Positions 51,407 through 59,763 of a stretch of DNA of 64,000 nt are shown here, piece after piece (the stretch's first letter is position 1; every line of letters starts with the position of its first letter). Under the pieces are notes generated by a model, which saw only the letters and a list, made by a program, of their open reading frames with translations, was not told the DNA's origin and ran no database searches. Position numbers and translations under genes: made by a program. Source of the DNA: Nanobdellota archaeon (GTDB lineage: Archaea; Aenigmatarchaeota; Aenigmatarchaeia; Aenigmatarchaeales; Aenigmatarchaeaceae); the NCBI GenBank assembly GCA_018901755.1, contig JAHIDZ010000001.1, forward strand, positions 1-64,000, given 5' to 3'.

Positions 51407-53251
51407 ATGTATATGCGAAGAATAATAAAGAAACCAGACGAAAAAAACATTAGTCTAAAAAAAGTCGTTGCAGACACAAGTGCAATAATTAGCGGTAATC
51501 TTACCAGATTAATTGAACAAGGAAAAATGAAAAATTCTGAAATAATAATTCCAGAAATTGTAATGGGAGAATTGCAAGCACAAACTTCTCGTATGAAAGA
51601 ATCAGGATTCTTAGGTTTAGCAGAAATAAAAAAAATAAGAGAGCTTTCAAAGAAAAATAAAATAACAATTAAATTCGTAGGAGAGCGACCGTCATATGAA
51701 GACATCTTATTATCAAAATCAGGACGTGTAGATGCTTTAATACAAGATATTGCAAAACAGAATAAGGCAGTTCTTATTACTTGTGATTTGCCACAAGCAT
51801 TAGTAGCTGAAGCAGAAGGAATAGATGTAAAATATTTCGAATCATATGAAAAGAAATTAGAATTAAAGATTGAAAAATATCTAACAAAAGACACATTGTC
51901 CGTACATCTAAAGGATAAAGCAATACCTCTTGCTAAAAGAGGAAAACCTGGAAAAATACAACTAGTAAAATTAAAAGATACGCCATCAACGCTTGAAGAA
52001 TTAGAAGAGATTTCGAAAGAAATATTTGAAGCAGCTCGTTTTGAAGATAATTCATTTTTAGAAATTGGAGAACGTAATGCATCTGTAATCCAATTGAAAG
52101 ATATGAGAATTGCAATAGCAAGACCACCATTTTCAGACGGATTAGAAATAACTGTAGTGAGACCAATTATAAAATTAAATCTTGATGATTACAAATTATC
52201 TAATAAATTAAAAGAAAGAATAGAAACTAAAGTAGAAGGAATGCTTATTGCAGGTCCGCCTGGATCTGGAAAATCTACTCTAGCAGCATCAATAGCCGAA
52301 TTTTTAATGAATAGATCAAATGCAATAGTAAAAACAATGGAATCACCACGAGACTTACAATTGCCGCCAGAAATAACTCAGTACGCTCCATTAGATGGTT
52401 CATTTGTAAAAACAGCAGACATTCTTCTTTTAGTTCGTCCAGACTATACTATTTTTGATGAAATAAGAAAAACTAAAGATTTTGAAATATTTTCAGACAT
52501 GCGTTTAGCAGGAATAGGAATGATTGGTGTTGTTCACTCGACTGATGCAATAAGCTCTGTACAAAGATTCATCGGACGCACAGAACTCGGAATGATACCG
52601 CACATAGTTGATACAATTATATTTGTTAAAGACGGAGAGATAAAAAAAGTTTATTCTTTGTCATTAACGGTTCGAGTTCCGCATGGAATGTGCGAAGCAG
52701 ATTTAGCAAGACCAATCGTAGATGTTAATGATTTTGAAACAGGAAAATTAGAATATGAAATTTATACTTACGGTGAACAAACGGTAGTAATGCCAATAAA
52801 AGAAGAAAAGAAATCAGCAGTAGAAAAGCTAGCTCTAGAAAAAATAAAAACAGAAATATCTAAATTTGATCATAATGCTAAAATAGAATTTGTTAATGCT
52901 AACAGAATTTCAGTTCGTGTTCGAAACGACGCAATACCATATATAATTGGTAAAGAAGGAAAGACAATTAAAAATTTAGAAGATAGATTGGGAATTTCCA
53001 TCGACATCGAACCAGTCGTTGAATCATTAGGGAATGAAATAGACCACCATATATCAGATACTGGAGGATATGTAATATTAGAGTTTACAAATGCAACTGG
53101 AAAAAACATTAACATCTATATTGATAATGAATATCTTTTCACAGCAACCGTAGGTCGTTCTGATCAAATTAGAGTAAATAAAAAATCTGATTTAGGAAGA
53201 CAAATAATAAAAGCACTTACAAGAAAAAGCACAATAAAAACATTCGTATGA
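51407..53251 (+). CDS. PIN-PilT ATPase-KH domain protein
   Basis: N-terminal PIN nuclease domain (VADTSAIISG near residue 23, later Glu and Asp residues), central PilT/VirB11-type ATPase with GPPGSGKSTL (near 284) and a Walker B-type TIFDEIR, then a KH domain (IIGKEGKTIKNLEDRLGISI, 521-540). This fusion is known across archaea and probably acts on RNA. Start ATG 51407 or 51413. Ends in an ATGA overlap with the TPM gene. Confidence 0.92.
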   Translation: MYMRRIIKKPDEKNISLKKVVADTSAIISGNLTRLIEQGKMKNSEIIIPEIVMGELQAQTSRMKESGFLGLAEIKKIRELSKKNKITIKFVGERPSYEDILLSKSGRVDALIQDIAKQNKAVLITCDLPQALVAEAEGIDVKYFESYEKKLELKIEKYLTKDTLSVHLKDKAIPLAKRGKPGKIQLVKLKDTPSTLEELEEISKEIFEAARFEDNSFLEIGERNASVIQLKDMRIAIARPPFSDGLEITVVRPIIKLNLDDYKLSNKLKERIETKVEGMLIAGPPGSGKSTLAASIAEFLMNRSNAIVKTMESPRDLQLPPEITQYAPLDGSFVKTADILLLVRPDYTIFDEIRKTKDFEIFSDMRLAGIGMIGVVHSTDAISSVQRFIGRTELGMIPHIVDTIIFVKDGEIKKVYSLSLTVRVPHGMCEADLARPIVDVNDFETGKLEYEIYTYGEQTVVMPIKEEKKSAVEKLALEKIKTEISKFDHNAKIEFVNANRISVRVRNDAIPYIIGKEGKTIKNLEDRLGISIDIEPVVESLGNEIDHHISDTGGYVILEFTNATGKNINIYIDNEYLFTATVGRSDQIRVNKKSDLGRQIIKALTRKSTIKTFV

Positions 53252-54120
53252 TTAATATGAAAAAAATATTATTAGTTTTAATGTTGGTAATTATATCTAC
53301 TTCGGTTTTTGCTGTTCCTATTGCGCAAGATAAGTACGTTAATGATTATGCAAATATTTTTAGTTCTGCACAAATATCAGAACTTCGAGCAATTTTTACA
53401 GGAGTAGATTCTACTACAACAGCAGAAATGACTTTACTAACAGTTGACACGGTTGCACCATTAGATATGTTTTCATATGCTCAGGAAGTTGCAGAAAACT
53501 GGAAGATAGGAAAAGCTGACAAAGACAATGGTTTGTTAATTCTTTATGCAAAGCAGGAAAACAAAATATGGGTTTCTACCGGCTACGGTCTTGAAGGAAT
53601 ACTTCCAGACTCTAAATTGGGTAGAATACTTGATGAAATGTATGTACCGGCTCGAGACACGAATAATACAGCAGAAGGAATAATACTTGTTGCAAGAGAA
53701 TATGCCAATGTTATAAATCAAAATGCAGATGATGTGCGTTCTGGTCAAGCAACACCTGCACACAATGTAGATTTCATTTTCATGCTATTTGTTATCATGA
53801 TATTTTTCATGTTCCCATTAATCGGATTTATTGGGAACATCATATTCACTCCAAAATGTAAGAAATGTAATTGTAGAATGAAGCTAGTTAGTACAAAATA
53901 TATTACTGAAAAAGAAAAAGGAACATTTGGGATTGACCATAATGTTCATTATACAATTAGAATATATAGATGCTCAAAATGTGACTGTGAAGTTGTTAAG
54001 AAAACTAAATCACAACGTGGCGGATTTATACCAATTTTCATTGGTGGTTCGCGCGGAGGCGGATTTTCAGGTGGCGGTTTTGGCGGAGGAGGCTTCGGCG
54101 GTGGCGGAGCAGGAAGGTAA
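53248..54120 (+). CDS. TPM-domain (YgcG-like) membrane protein with zinc ribbon
   Basis: Signal peptide (about 1-25), TPM domain (YVNDYANIFSSAQISELRAI and WVSTGYGLEGILPDS), one membrane helix (about 170-195), then an inserted zinc-ribbon (CKKCNCRM and CSKCDCE) and a Gly-rich end (GGGFGGGGFGGGG). TPM proteins usually occur with LemA, as here. Overlaps the preceding stop by 4 nt. Confidence 0.9.
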   Translation: MINMKKILLVLMLVIISTSVFAVPIAQDKYVNDYANIFSSAQISELRAIFTGVDSTTTAEMTLLTVDTVAPLDMFSYAQEVAENWKIGKADKDNGLLILYAKQENKIWVSTGYGLEGILPDSKLGRILDEMYVPARDTNNTAEGIILVAREYANVINQNADDVRSGQATPAHNVDFIFMLFVIMIFFMFPLIGFIGNIIFTPKCKKCNCRMKLVSTKYITEKEKGTFGIDHNVHYTIRIYRCSKCDCEVVKKTKSQRGGFIPIFIGGSRGGGFSGGGFGGGGFGGGGAGR

Positions 54121-54149
54121 TTTTATATCTTGCTTAATATAATATCTAT

Positions 54150-55283
54150 ATGATGATAACTGCTGACATAGAAACAGGAAGCATAAGAATTACAGCATTT
54201 GGAGAAGATGCTTTCATTGTACGAAAGAGTAGAAAAATAAAAATAACTTCTGAAGAAAAACTTAAAGACGGCGATACAATAGCCTGCGGATCAAAAACCG
54301 TTATAAGCATTGACGTTAGTTATAACAAAGGAAAAGATAAACCAATTGATGATTATAAATCTAGAGAATCTAAAACTGTTTACATGGGGCCAAATAGTGA
54401 ATTGCAGGTCAGCGGTTTTGAAGAATGGGATAAGACAGACAAGGAAGGACAAAGACATCATGGCGAGCTTATAAGAAACATAGAATTAAAAAAAGGATTT
54501 TTCCACGTGTCATATTCACACTGTGAAAATGTACTTAAAACTTCAGTCGCTTCTATAAAATTTATTTTTAGCGGAGGCGGATTTTTTGACGTATGCAACG
54601 ATTCAGTTTATAGCAGCACTATACCATCAACTTCTGTCGGCGCAGGCGGAATTGAATATACAAACAAATTAACCAGAAGAACATTTATTGCAAAGTCATC
54701 TATTGGCGAGGAAATAATAGTTACCAGAGACGGAATCTACAAGAAACCTATAACGAAAATGGATGACATCTTTCAAAATTCAATACAATTATTAGGCTAC
54801 TTTACAGGAAAAATGCACCAAGCGTTGCCAACAATGGATCCAAAGAAAATGGCAGAGCAGTATAAAAACATGCCAAAACAAATGGAAGAGGGACTTGGCG
54901 GGATTGAAATGATGAAAAATATGTCTCCTAAAGATATAGAGAGAATGATGAAGATGGCAGAGTCTCACGGAGCCAAGCTTAGTGCCGAACAGATGAAAAT
55001 GATGAAAGAGCTTCCTGAAAAACTTAAAGCACTGGAAAAAAGCGGCAAAATGACGCAGATGAAAAAAGGAATGGCTATGAGTAAAGGAATGCTGGAAGGA
55101 TTGGGAGACAAAGGAACAGATAGATTTGCAAAAATGCAAACAGAGGGAATGGAGAAGATGAAAAAAATGTCCGGTTTACCAGTTAAAATCACTACATCTG
55201 ATGGCAAGACTACAGATATTGAAACACTTCTTGAATCTCCGAGAAGATATAAGCCATTAACAGACGCGAAGAAGGTTGCATAG
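54150..55283 (+). CDS. FecR-like protein with Met-rich helical tail
   Basis: The first ~200 residues are strand-rich with a FecR-type pattern: KLKDGDTIACGSKTVISIDV, MGPNSELQVSGF and NIELKKGFFHVSY. The last ~150 residues are helical and full of methionine (MSPKDIERMMKMAESHGAKL, repeated Met-Lys runs), like the STI1/Hop or SRP54 M-domain helices that hold hydrophobic segments. TATA-like ATTTTATATC about 25 nt upstream gives it its own promoter. Stop overlaps the next start. Confidence 0.55.
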   Translation: MMITADIETGSIRITAFGEDAFIVRKSRKIKITSEEKLKDGDTIACGSKTVISIDVSYNKGKDKPIDDYKSRESKTVYMGPNSELQVSGFEEWDKTDKEGQRHHGELIRNIELKKGFFHVSYSHCENVLKTSVASIKFIFSGGGFFDVCNDSVYSSTIPSTSVGAGGIEYTNKLTRRTFIAKSSIGEEIIVTRDGIYKKPITKMDDIFQNSIQLLGYFTGKMHQALPTMDPKKMAEQYKNMPKQMEEGLGGIEMMKNMSPKDIERMMKMAESHGAKLSAEQMKMMKELPEKLKALEKSGKMTQMKKGMAMSKGMLEGLGDKGTDRFAKMQTEGMEKMKKMSGLPVKITTSDGKTTDIETLLESPRRYKPLTDAKKVA

Positions 55284-56830
55284 TGTTTAAAATGGCTACT
55301 AAAAAATCTAAAGAAATAAAGGAGAGCGACGAAGAATTTCTTAAAATTTTATTCAAAAAGAAAGAAGAATCAGCTAAAAAAATATCAGAAGAAATAAATG
55401 CATATTCAGAAGTAGGAGAATTCAGAGAAAAAGGAAAGCAGATTGGAAAAGATCTTGATGAAAGAGAAGAATGTAAAAAAATAGTTGAAGAATTTAAAAT
55501 TTCTCCCCCGATTATGGAATCTGTACATATTAATGACGTATCATTTGATTTTTCATGCAAAAACAGCAACGTTGTAAAGAAAATTGAATTGCTTAAGAAA
55601 CACGGATTTCCTTTTATCACTGCCATAAAGAGCGCATCAACATATCCTGTAAATTTCAAAACATATGGTAAAACATATCTCAAGCGTGGCATGCAGAAAA
55701 TTTATCTTCCAGAAACTTCAAAACCTCCAATAATGCCTGATAGCAATATGGGAATGGGGAGCGGAATAGCTTTAGATCCAAAGAATCAGGGAGTCATACT
55801 TCAGGACGGGGATGTTCTAGGAACAGAACGAGATAGTTATATTTACGAGTTTATGGATACGAAACAAAACATGGATAATCATAACACTGATATTATCATC
55901 TTTCCAGAGAGCGAACTTAGAATTACTATACAGAGAGAAATAACTCATCCAGAACCAGAGTTCATGGTTCCGGAAAAAGTTCCTTCTACCATCAAACAAT
56001 TATCCACCAATACCGTCAATTCAGATGCAATTGAAGGAATAGAGTTAATTAAGGGATTATTCAAAATCAGTCTATTAAGAAAAGGAAAAAATATAAATAA
56101 ACTAATCGCAATTCCGTCTAAATATCCTCAAATAGAATTTGAGTCTACTTCAAAAATGATAATGAAAACTATAAGACAAATGGCTGAGAACGCAAGAAAA
56201 AATAGTCCAAAGGTTGCCGACCTACTTATGGCGCAGATTTCCAACGCAAGAAGCGCAAGTTCTGGAGTATGTGACGACATGGTAGCTACCATCGAGTTAA
56301 ATTATGACGGTTCTCTTGTGATATTCGGCACGCCAAATAATATTATTCATAGAGGCATTGGCAAAGAAACGAAAAGAATTGACCCAAGAAAAAAGATAAC
56401 CCTGACACAAAGCGCTCTTTATGAAACTGACTGCAGCAAGATCAAGGATCCGAGGGTCGACTTAATTGAAAAAAAGACAATGGCTGTAACAGTTTATATC
56501 GCTATGCTAGTTTCAAAAAAAGAATTTGAACAAAACATCGCCAAACCGATTGACATGGAAGCTGAAAATAAAAAGATGCGCGAAGAGGATGAGTTAATGT
56601 TAAAAAACGCAGAAGAAATTGGAGACGATGACCTGATAAACATGGCAAAACAAAAAATAAAAACAGATGAAAACTGGATTAATGCAGTTATACCAAAACA
56701 ATTAGAAGAAAACAAAAAAGAAATAGAACGGGCAAAAGATTTTATCAGGAAGAACACCGAGTTCTACAAGAGAGATTTTGAAGCAATTCTCCCCGCATAT
56801 GATTCTCCAAATGAAAGTGATAAAGTATAA
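55283..56830 (+). CDS. FecR-like protein with coiled-coil ends
   Basis: 515 residues. The central part repeats the FecR-type pattern of the previous protein: VILQDGDVLGTERDSYIYEF, IIIFPESELRITI and IEGIELIKGLFKISLL. The first 80 and last 110 residues are charged helices, probably coiled coil. GTG 55283 or ATG 55292 are possible starts; the gene is coupled to its neighbour. Function unknown; no signal peptide seen. Confidence 0.55.
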   Translation: MFKMATKKSKEIKESDEEFLKILFKKKEESAKKISEEINAYSEVGEFREKGKQIGKDLDEREECKKIVEEFKISPPIMESVHINDVSFDFSCKNSNVVKKIELLKKHGFPFITAIKSASTYPVNFKTYGKTYLKRGMQKIYLPETSKPPIMPDSNMGMGSGIALDPKNQGVILQDGDVLGTERDSYIYEFMDTKQNMDNHNTDIIIFPESELRITIQREITHPEPEFMVPEKVPSTIKQLSTNTVNSDAIEGIELIKGLFKISLLRKGKNINKLIAIPSKYPQIEFESTSKMIMKTIRQMAENARKNSPKVADLLMAQISNARSASSGVCDDMVATIELNYDGSLVIFGTPNNIIHRGIGKETKRIDPRKKITLTQSALYETDCSKIKDPRVDLIEKKTMAVTVYIAMLVSKKEFEQNIAKPIDMEAENKKMREEDELMLKNAEEIGDDDLINMAKQKIKTDENWINAVIPKQLEENKKEIERAKDFIRKNTEFYKRDFEAILPAYDSPNESDKV

Positions 56831-56876
56831 AAGCAAGATATTACATATAAAATTATTAAATAGAAGGTGATATGAG

Positions 56877-57149
56877 ATGGGATTCCTAGAAGATGTTGGA
56901 AACAGACTTAAAAGTGAGGCAACGTATAAAGCCAGCAGCGGAGCTTCTAACGCTATTGTAAAGGCGGGAGAAAAACTTTTCAAGAAAGGAGATAAAAATA
57001 CCAAATGTCCAAAGTGTAAAGCACCAATAACACCTGGATTGAAATTCTGTTCAAAATGCGGGGCAAAATTAATGGTTACCTGCAAGAAATGCAATGTTGA
57101 TTATTCTATTGGAACAACATTCTGTGCTCAATGTGGCGGAAAATTATAG
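56877..57149 (+). CDS. double zinc-ribbon protein
   Basis: 90 residues: about 40 residues of amphipathic helix (GFLEDVGNRLKSEATYK), then CPKCKAPITPGLKFCSKCG and CKKCNVDYSIGTTFCAQCG, two complete zinc ribbons of the DZR type. GGTGATATGAG site before the ATG. Probably interacts with the neighbouring membrane proteins. Confidence 0.85.
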   Translation: MGFLEDVGNRLKSEATYKASSGASNAIVKAGEKLFKKGDKNTKCPKCKAPITPGLKFCSKCGAKLMVTCKKCNVDYSIGTTFCAQCGGKL

Positions 57150-57155
57150 ATTATT

Positions 57156-57812
57156 ATGAAAAGGTTATTAGTATTACTGATACTTAGTATTGTATTGATT
57201 AGTGGATGCGTTATGGAAGATAGTTTAATTAATCTTGGGTTCGGAACAAACGCAGGTGTTGCCTCGGGTGGTATACCATTATCAGGAGAATCAGATTCAC
57301 AACCAGAAACATCGCCGTCAGAAACTTCTCCAGGAGCACCAGTTTCAAAATCACTTGATTGCAAACTTCTTGAAAACATAGACTCAGACGCATACAAATG
57401 TTCATCTGAAAAAGATTGTATAATTTATATTGATAAATGTTGTTCAATTCTTTCAAAAGCAATCAATAAGAATTATAAATCCTGTATCCCAGAAGGAGAT
57501 GTAGATTTGTTTGGCAAGCCTTGTGGAGAGGAGATTTGTCCAGGGTCTGGCACACCAATCGCAGCTCTTTGTGCTAATAATAAGTGCATGCTTGGATTTG
57601 ATAATGTAACATCAGCATACACTATTCCAACAGTAACATGTACAACAGATGATGATTGCGAACTGAGCTTATGCAATTGTCAGTGTCAAAAGAATGGAAC
57701 CGATAATGGAATATGCGCCATGATCATGCCTGCGAGCAATTGTATAGATAATGTAGGAATTTCCGGTTGTAAATGCACCAATGGGGAATGTGAAGAAACG
57801 GCTGTTAAATAA
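57156..57812 (+). CDS. Cys-rich lipoprotein
   Basis: A lipoprotein signal with lipobox LISGC (Cys near residue 18), a low-complexity Ser/Pro/Glu linker, then repeated Cys-rich segments (CSSEKDCIIYIDKCC, CTTDDDCELSLCNCQC) suggesting disulfide-knotted domains outside the membrane. It follows the zinc-ribbon gene by 6 nt. Family unknown. Confidence 0.75.
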   Translation: MKRLLVLLILSIVLISGCVMEDSLINLGFGTNAGVASGGIPLSGESDSQPETSPSETSPGAPVSKSLDCKLLENIDSDAYKCSSEKDCIIYIDKCCSILSKAINKNYKSCIPEGDVDLFGKPCGEEICPGSGTPIAALCANNKCMLGFDNVTSAYTIPTVTCTTDDDCELSLCNCQCQKNGTDNGICAMIMPASNCIDNVGISGCKCTNGECEETAVK

Positions 57813-57857
57813 TGTTCATGTAGATAAATTTATAAGGTCTACAAGAGATGATTAATT

Positions 57858-58445
57858 ATGCCAAAGAGTTTTTTTGAAAAAAATAAGATGCTAATTATAG
57901 TTGGAATAGTTGTTCTTGTAATTTTACTTATGGTAGTCGGCATGTATAATAGTTTTGTAACTTTAGATCAAAACATAAAAGGAAAATGGTCTCTAGTTGA
58001 AAATGATTATCAGAGACAAGCAGATTTGATTCCTAATTTAATATCTACTATTTCGAGCCAAGTTGGAGTTGAAACGAAATTTGTTAAAGATGTTATTGCC
58101 TTAAGAACTGTTTATGCTTCGGCGCAAGGCCAATATCAAAAAGATTCCGCGGGCCAGCAGATGAATGGCGGCATTACAGTACTTGTTAACGCTGTAGCTG
58201 AAAATTATCCTCAATTATTGGCAAGTGAAGGTTACACCGCATTAAGAGATGAATTAGCAGGAAGTCAAAATAGAATAACTGTTGCTAGAAAAAATTATAT
58301 CGATGCATTGCAAGCATATAATACAGCAATAAAGAGATTCCCAGGAGTATTATTTGCAGGAATGTTTGGTTTTTCAGAACTAGAATATTATGAAGCACCT
58401 GCAGGAACAGAAACACCACAATTGGGTTCTGGGCAGTTACCTTAA
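57858..58445 (+). CDS. lemA: LemA-family membrane protein
   Basis: N-terminal membrane helix (about 10-32), then the LemA coiled-coil region: YNSFVTLDQNIKGKWSLVENDYQRQ (residues 30-54) and RRADLIPNL-like QRQADLIPNLISTI, ending with FPGVLFAGMFGF. LemA and TPM occur together in many genomes; here both bracket the FecR-like pair. Own promoter with AAATTTATAAGG about 26 nt upstream. Confidence 0.9.
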   Translation: MPKSFFEKNKMLIIVGIVVLVILLMVVGMYNSFVTLDQNIKGKWSLVENDYQRQADLIPNLISTISSQVGVETKFVKDVIALRTVYASAQGQYQKDSAGQQMNGGITVLVNAVAENYPQLLASEGYTALRDELAGSQNRITVARKNYIDALQAYNTAIKRFPGVLFAGMFGFSELEYYEAPAGTETPQLGSGQLP

Positions 58446-58488
58446 TTCTTTGAACGTTTAAAAGTCTCAGAAACTTCTAATTAATTAT

Positions 58489-58570
58489 GGGCATATAGCT
58501 CAGCATGGACTTTCAGAGCGGCGGCATCCTAAGCCGTAGGTCGGGGGTTCAAATCCCTCTATGCCCGCCA
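58489..58570 (+). tRNA. tRNA-Arg (CCT), CCA encoded
   Basis: Acceptor GGGCATA/TATGCCC, discriminator G, encoded CCA; anticodon stem GCGGC/GCCGT, loop ATCCTAA, anticodon CCT. T stem GGGGG/CCCTC. The D loop, AGCATGGACTTTCA, has 14 bases, longer than normal, with no bulge-helix-bulge fold that I can see. TATA-like GTTTAAAAG about 30 nt upstream. Confidence 0.92.
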
Positions 58571-58571
58571 G

Positions 58572-59111
58572 TTATCTAATTCTTTTATTATCTTTACTGA
58601 ATATTTTTGAAGGCTTTCCAGAAAGTTTTCCATCATCTATATATAAATCGATAGACTTTCCAAACATTTTTTGTATATCTTGTATGTTGTTTGGCGTTGG
58701 TTGACCTGAAACATTTGCAGAAGTCGTAGTTATTGGTTTTCCAAACTGTTTTGCAATTTTTACACACCAATGATTTGGTATTCTAAAGCCAATATAATCT
58801 TTTGCAATAGGAAGATTTTTTTTCGATTTTAAAATAAAAGTATATTTACCAGGAAACTTTCTAATAGCAAGTTTTGAAGGGAAAGAATATTCTTTAAGCA
58901 TTTTTTTATTAGAAACAAGAGCTGATATAAAAACTTTTTTTGACCGTTTTTTTATCTTATAAATTTTTTCAATGCTTTTTCTTTTTGTAGCATCGGCGCC
59001 TATACCATAAACCGTATCTGTCGGATAAACAATTAGACCGCCTTTTTTCAAAATACGAACAGACTCTTTGATAATTATTGGCTCTTTTTTCTTTGAATAT
59101 TTTAGAAGCAT
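58572..59111 (-). CDS. Sua5/YrdC-type threonylcarbamoyl-AMP synthase
   Basis: Makes threonylcarbamoyl-AMP for the t6A37 modification of ANN-decoding tRNAs. KGGLIVYPTDTVYGIGADAT holds the KxR-type/Thr motif area, and TTTSANVSGQPTP the Ser-x-Asn motif. 179 residues is short, with a truncated-looking C-terminus and no Sua5 accessory domain. One base separates it from the convergent tRNA-Arg. Confidence 0.92.
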   Translation of the reverse strand: MLLKYSKKKEPIIIKESVRILKKGGLIVYPTDTVYGIGADATKRKSIEKIYKIKKRSKKVFISALVSNKKMLKEYSFPSKLAIRKFPGKYTFILKSKKNLPIAKDYIGFRIPNHWCVKIAKQFGKPITTTSANVSGQPTPNNIQDIQKMFGKSIDLYIDDGKLSGKPSKIFSKDNKRIR

Positions 59112-59123
59112 TCTATCACAAAT

Positions 59124-59762
59124 TCAAATAAATCTTATACAAATAACATCTCGGTATACATTTTGTCCATCTCTCATTGTTACTAATTTAAAACTTTTAG
59201 TAACTCTACAGTCGAATTTTCTTTTAACAGTTTCAGAAATCGAAATTGCTGATTTTTTATTTCCAAATTTTATATCAATTCCGCCACTTACATCACTGGA
59301 ACTAAAGAATGATTTTGGATCCTTTCTTTCATCATGGAGCATTAAATCTATTATGAAATTCATTATTTTATCATTGAATTCCCCTCTTATCTGTATTGTC
59401 GCTTCATAATAATCGCAGAATTTTCTCGCGCATACTGGGCATATCATTGTTCTTACAGTAGTGTCAACTTTATGTACTTCATCTTTACCTTTGGTTGCAG
59501 TAATTTCCCAAGATTTGCCTTTTTTTATTAATTTAATTTTAACATTTTTTTCTAAATCTTTTACGTTATTCAATATAATTTGTTCTATGGATGCTTTCTT
59601 CCAATCATTTTTGATTCTATATAATTCACATTTTTTACAAGCAACAAGATTGATATTTTTAGGTACATCAACTAATTTTGTTTTTTTCTTATAACATTCT
59701 AAACAATAGCCATCTTTCAATCGTGTTCCTTTTTTACCACACAAAAAACAAAATTTTTCCAT
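59124..59762 (-). CDS. nmd3: NMD3-family ribosome protein
   Basis: Archaeal NMD3, related to the eukaryotic 60S export adaptor. N-terminal CFLCGKKG...CLECY and CKKC, then CPVCARKFCDYYEA form the two zinc sites (residues 5-25, 42-45, 112-120). The C-terminal half is a beta-alpha domain. Position directly after the pilus operon is only adjacency. Start is ATG 59762, one base after the neighbour's stop. Confidence 0.92.
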   Translation of the reverse strand: MEKFCFLCGKKGTRLKDGYCLECYKKKTKLVDVPKNINLVACKKCELYRIKNDWKKASIEQIILNNVKDLEKNVKIKLIKKGKSWEITATKGKDEVHKVDTTVRTMICPVCARKFCDYYEATIQIRGEFNDKIMNFIIDLMLHDERKDPKSFFSSSDVSGGIDIKFGNKKSAISISETVKRKFDCRVTKSFKLVTMRDGQNVYRDVICIRFI

Positions 59763-59763
59763 A

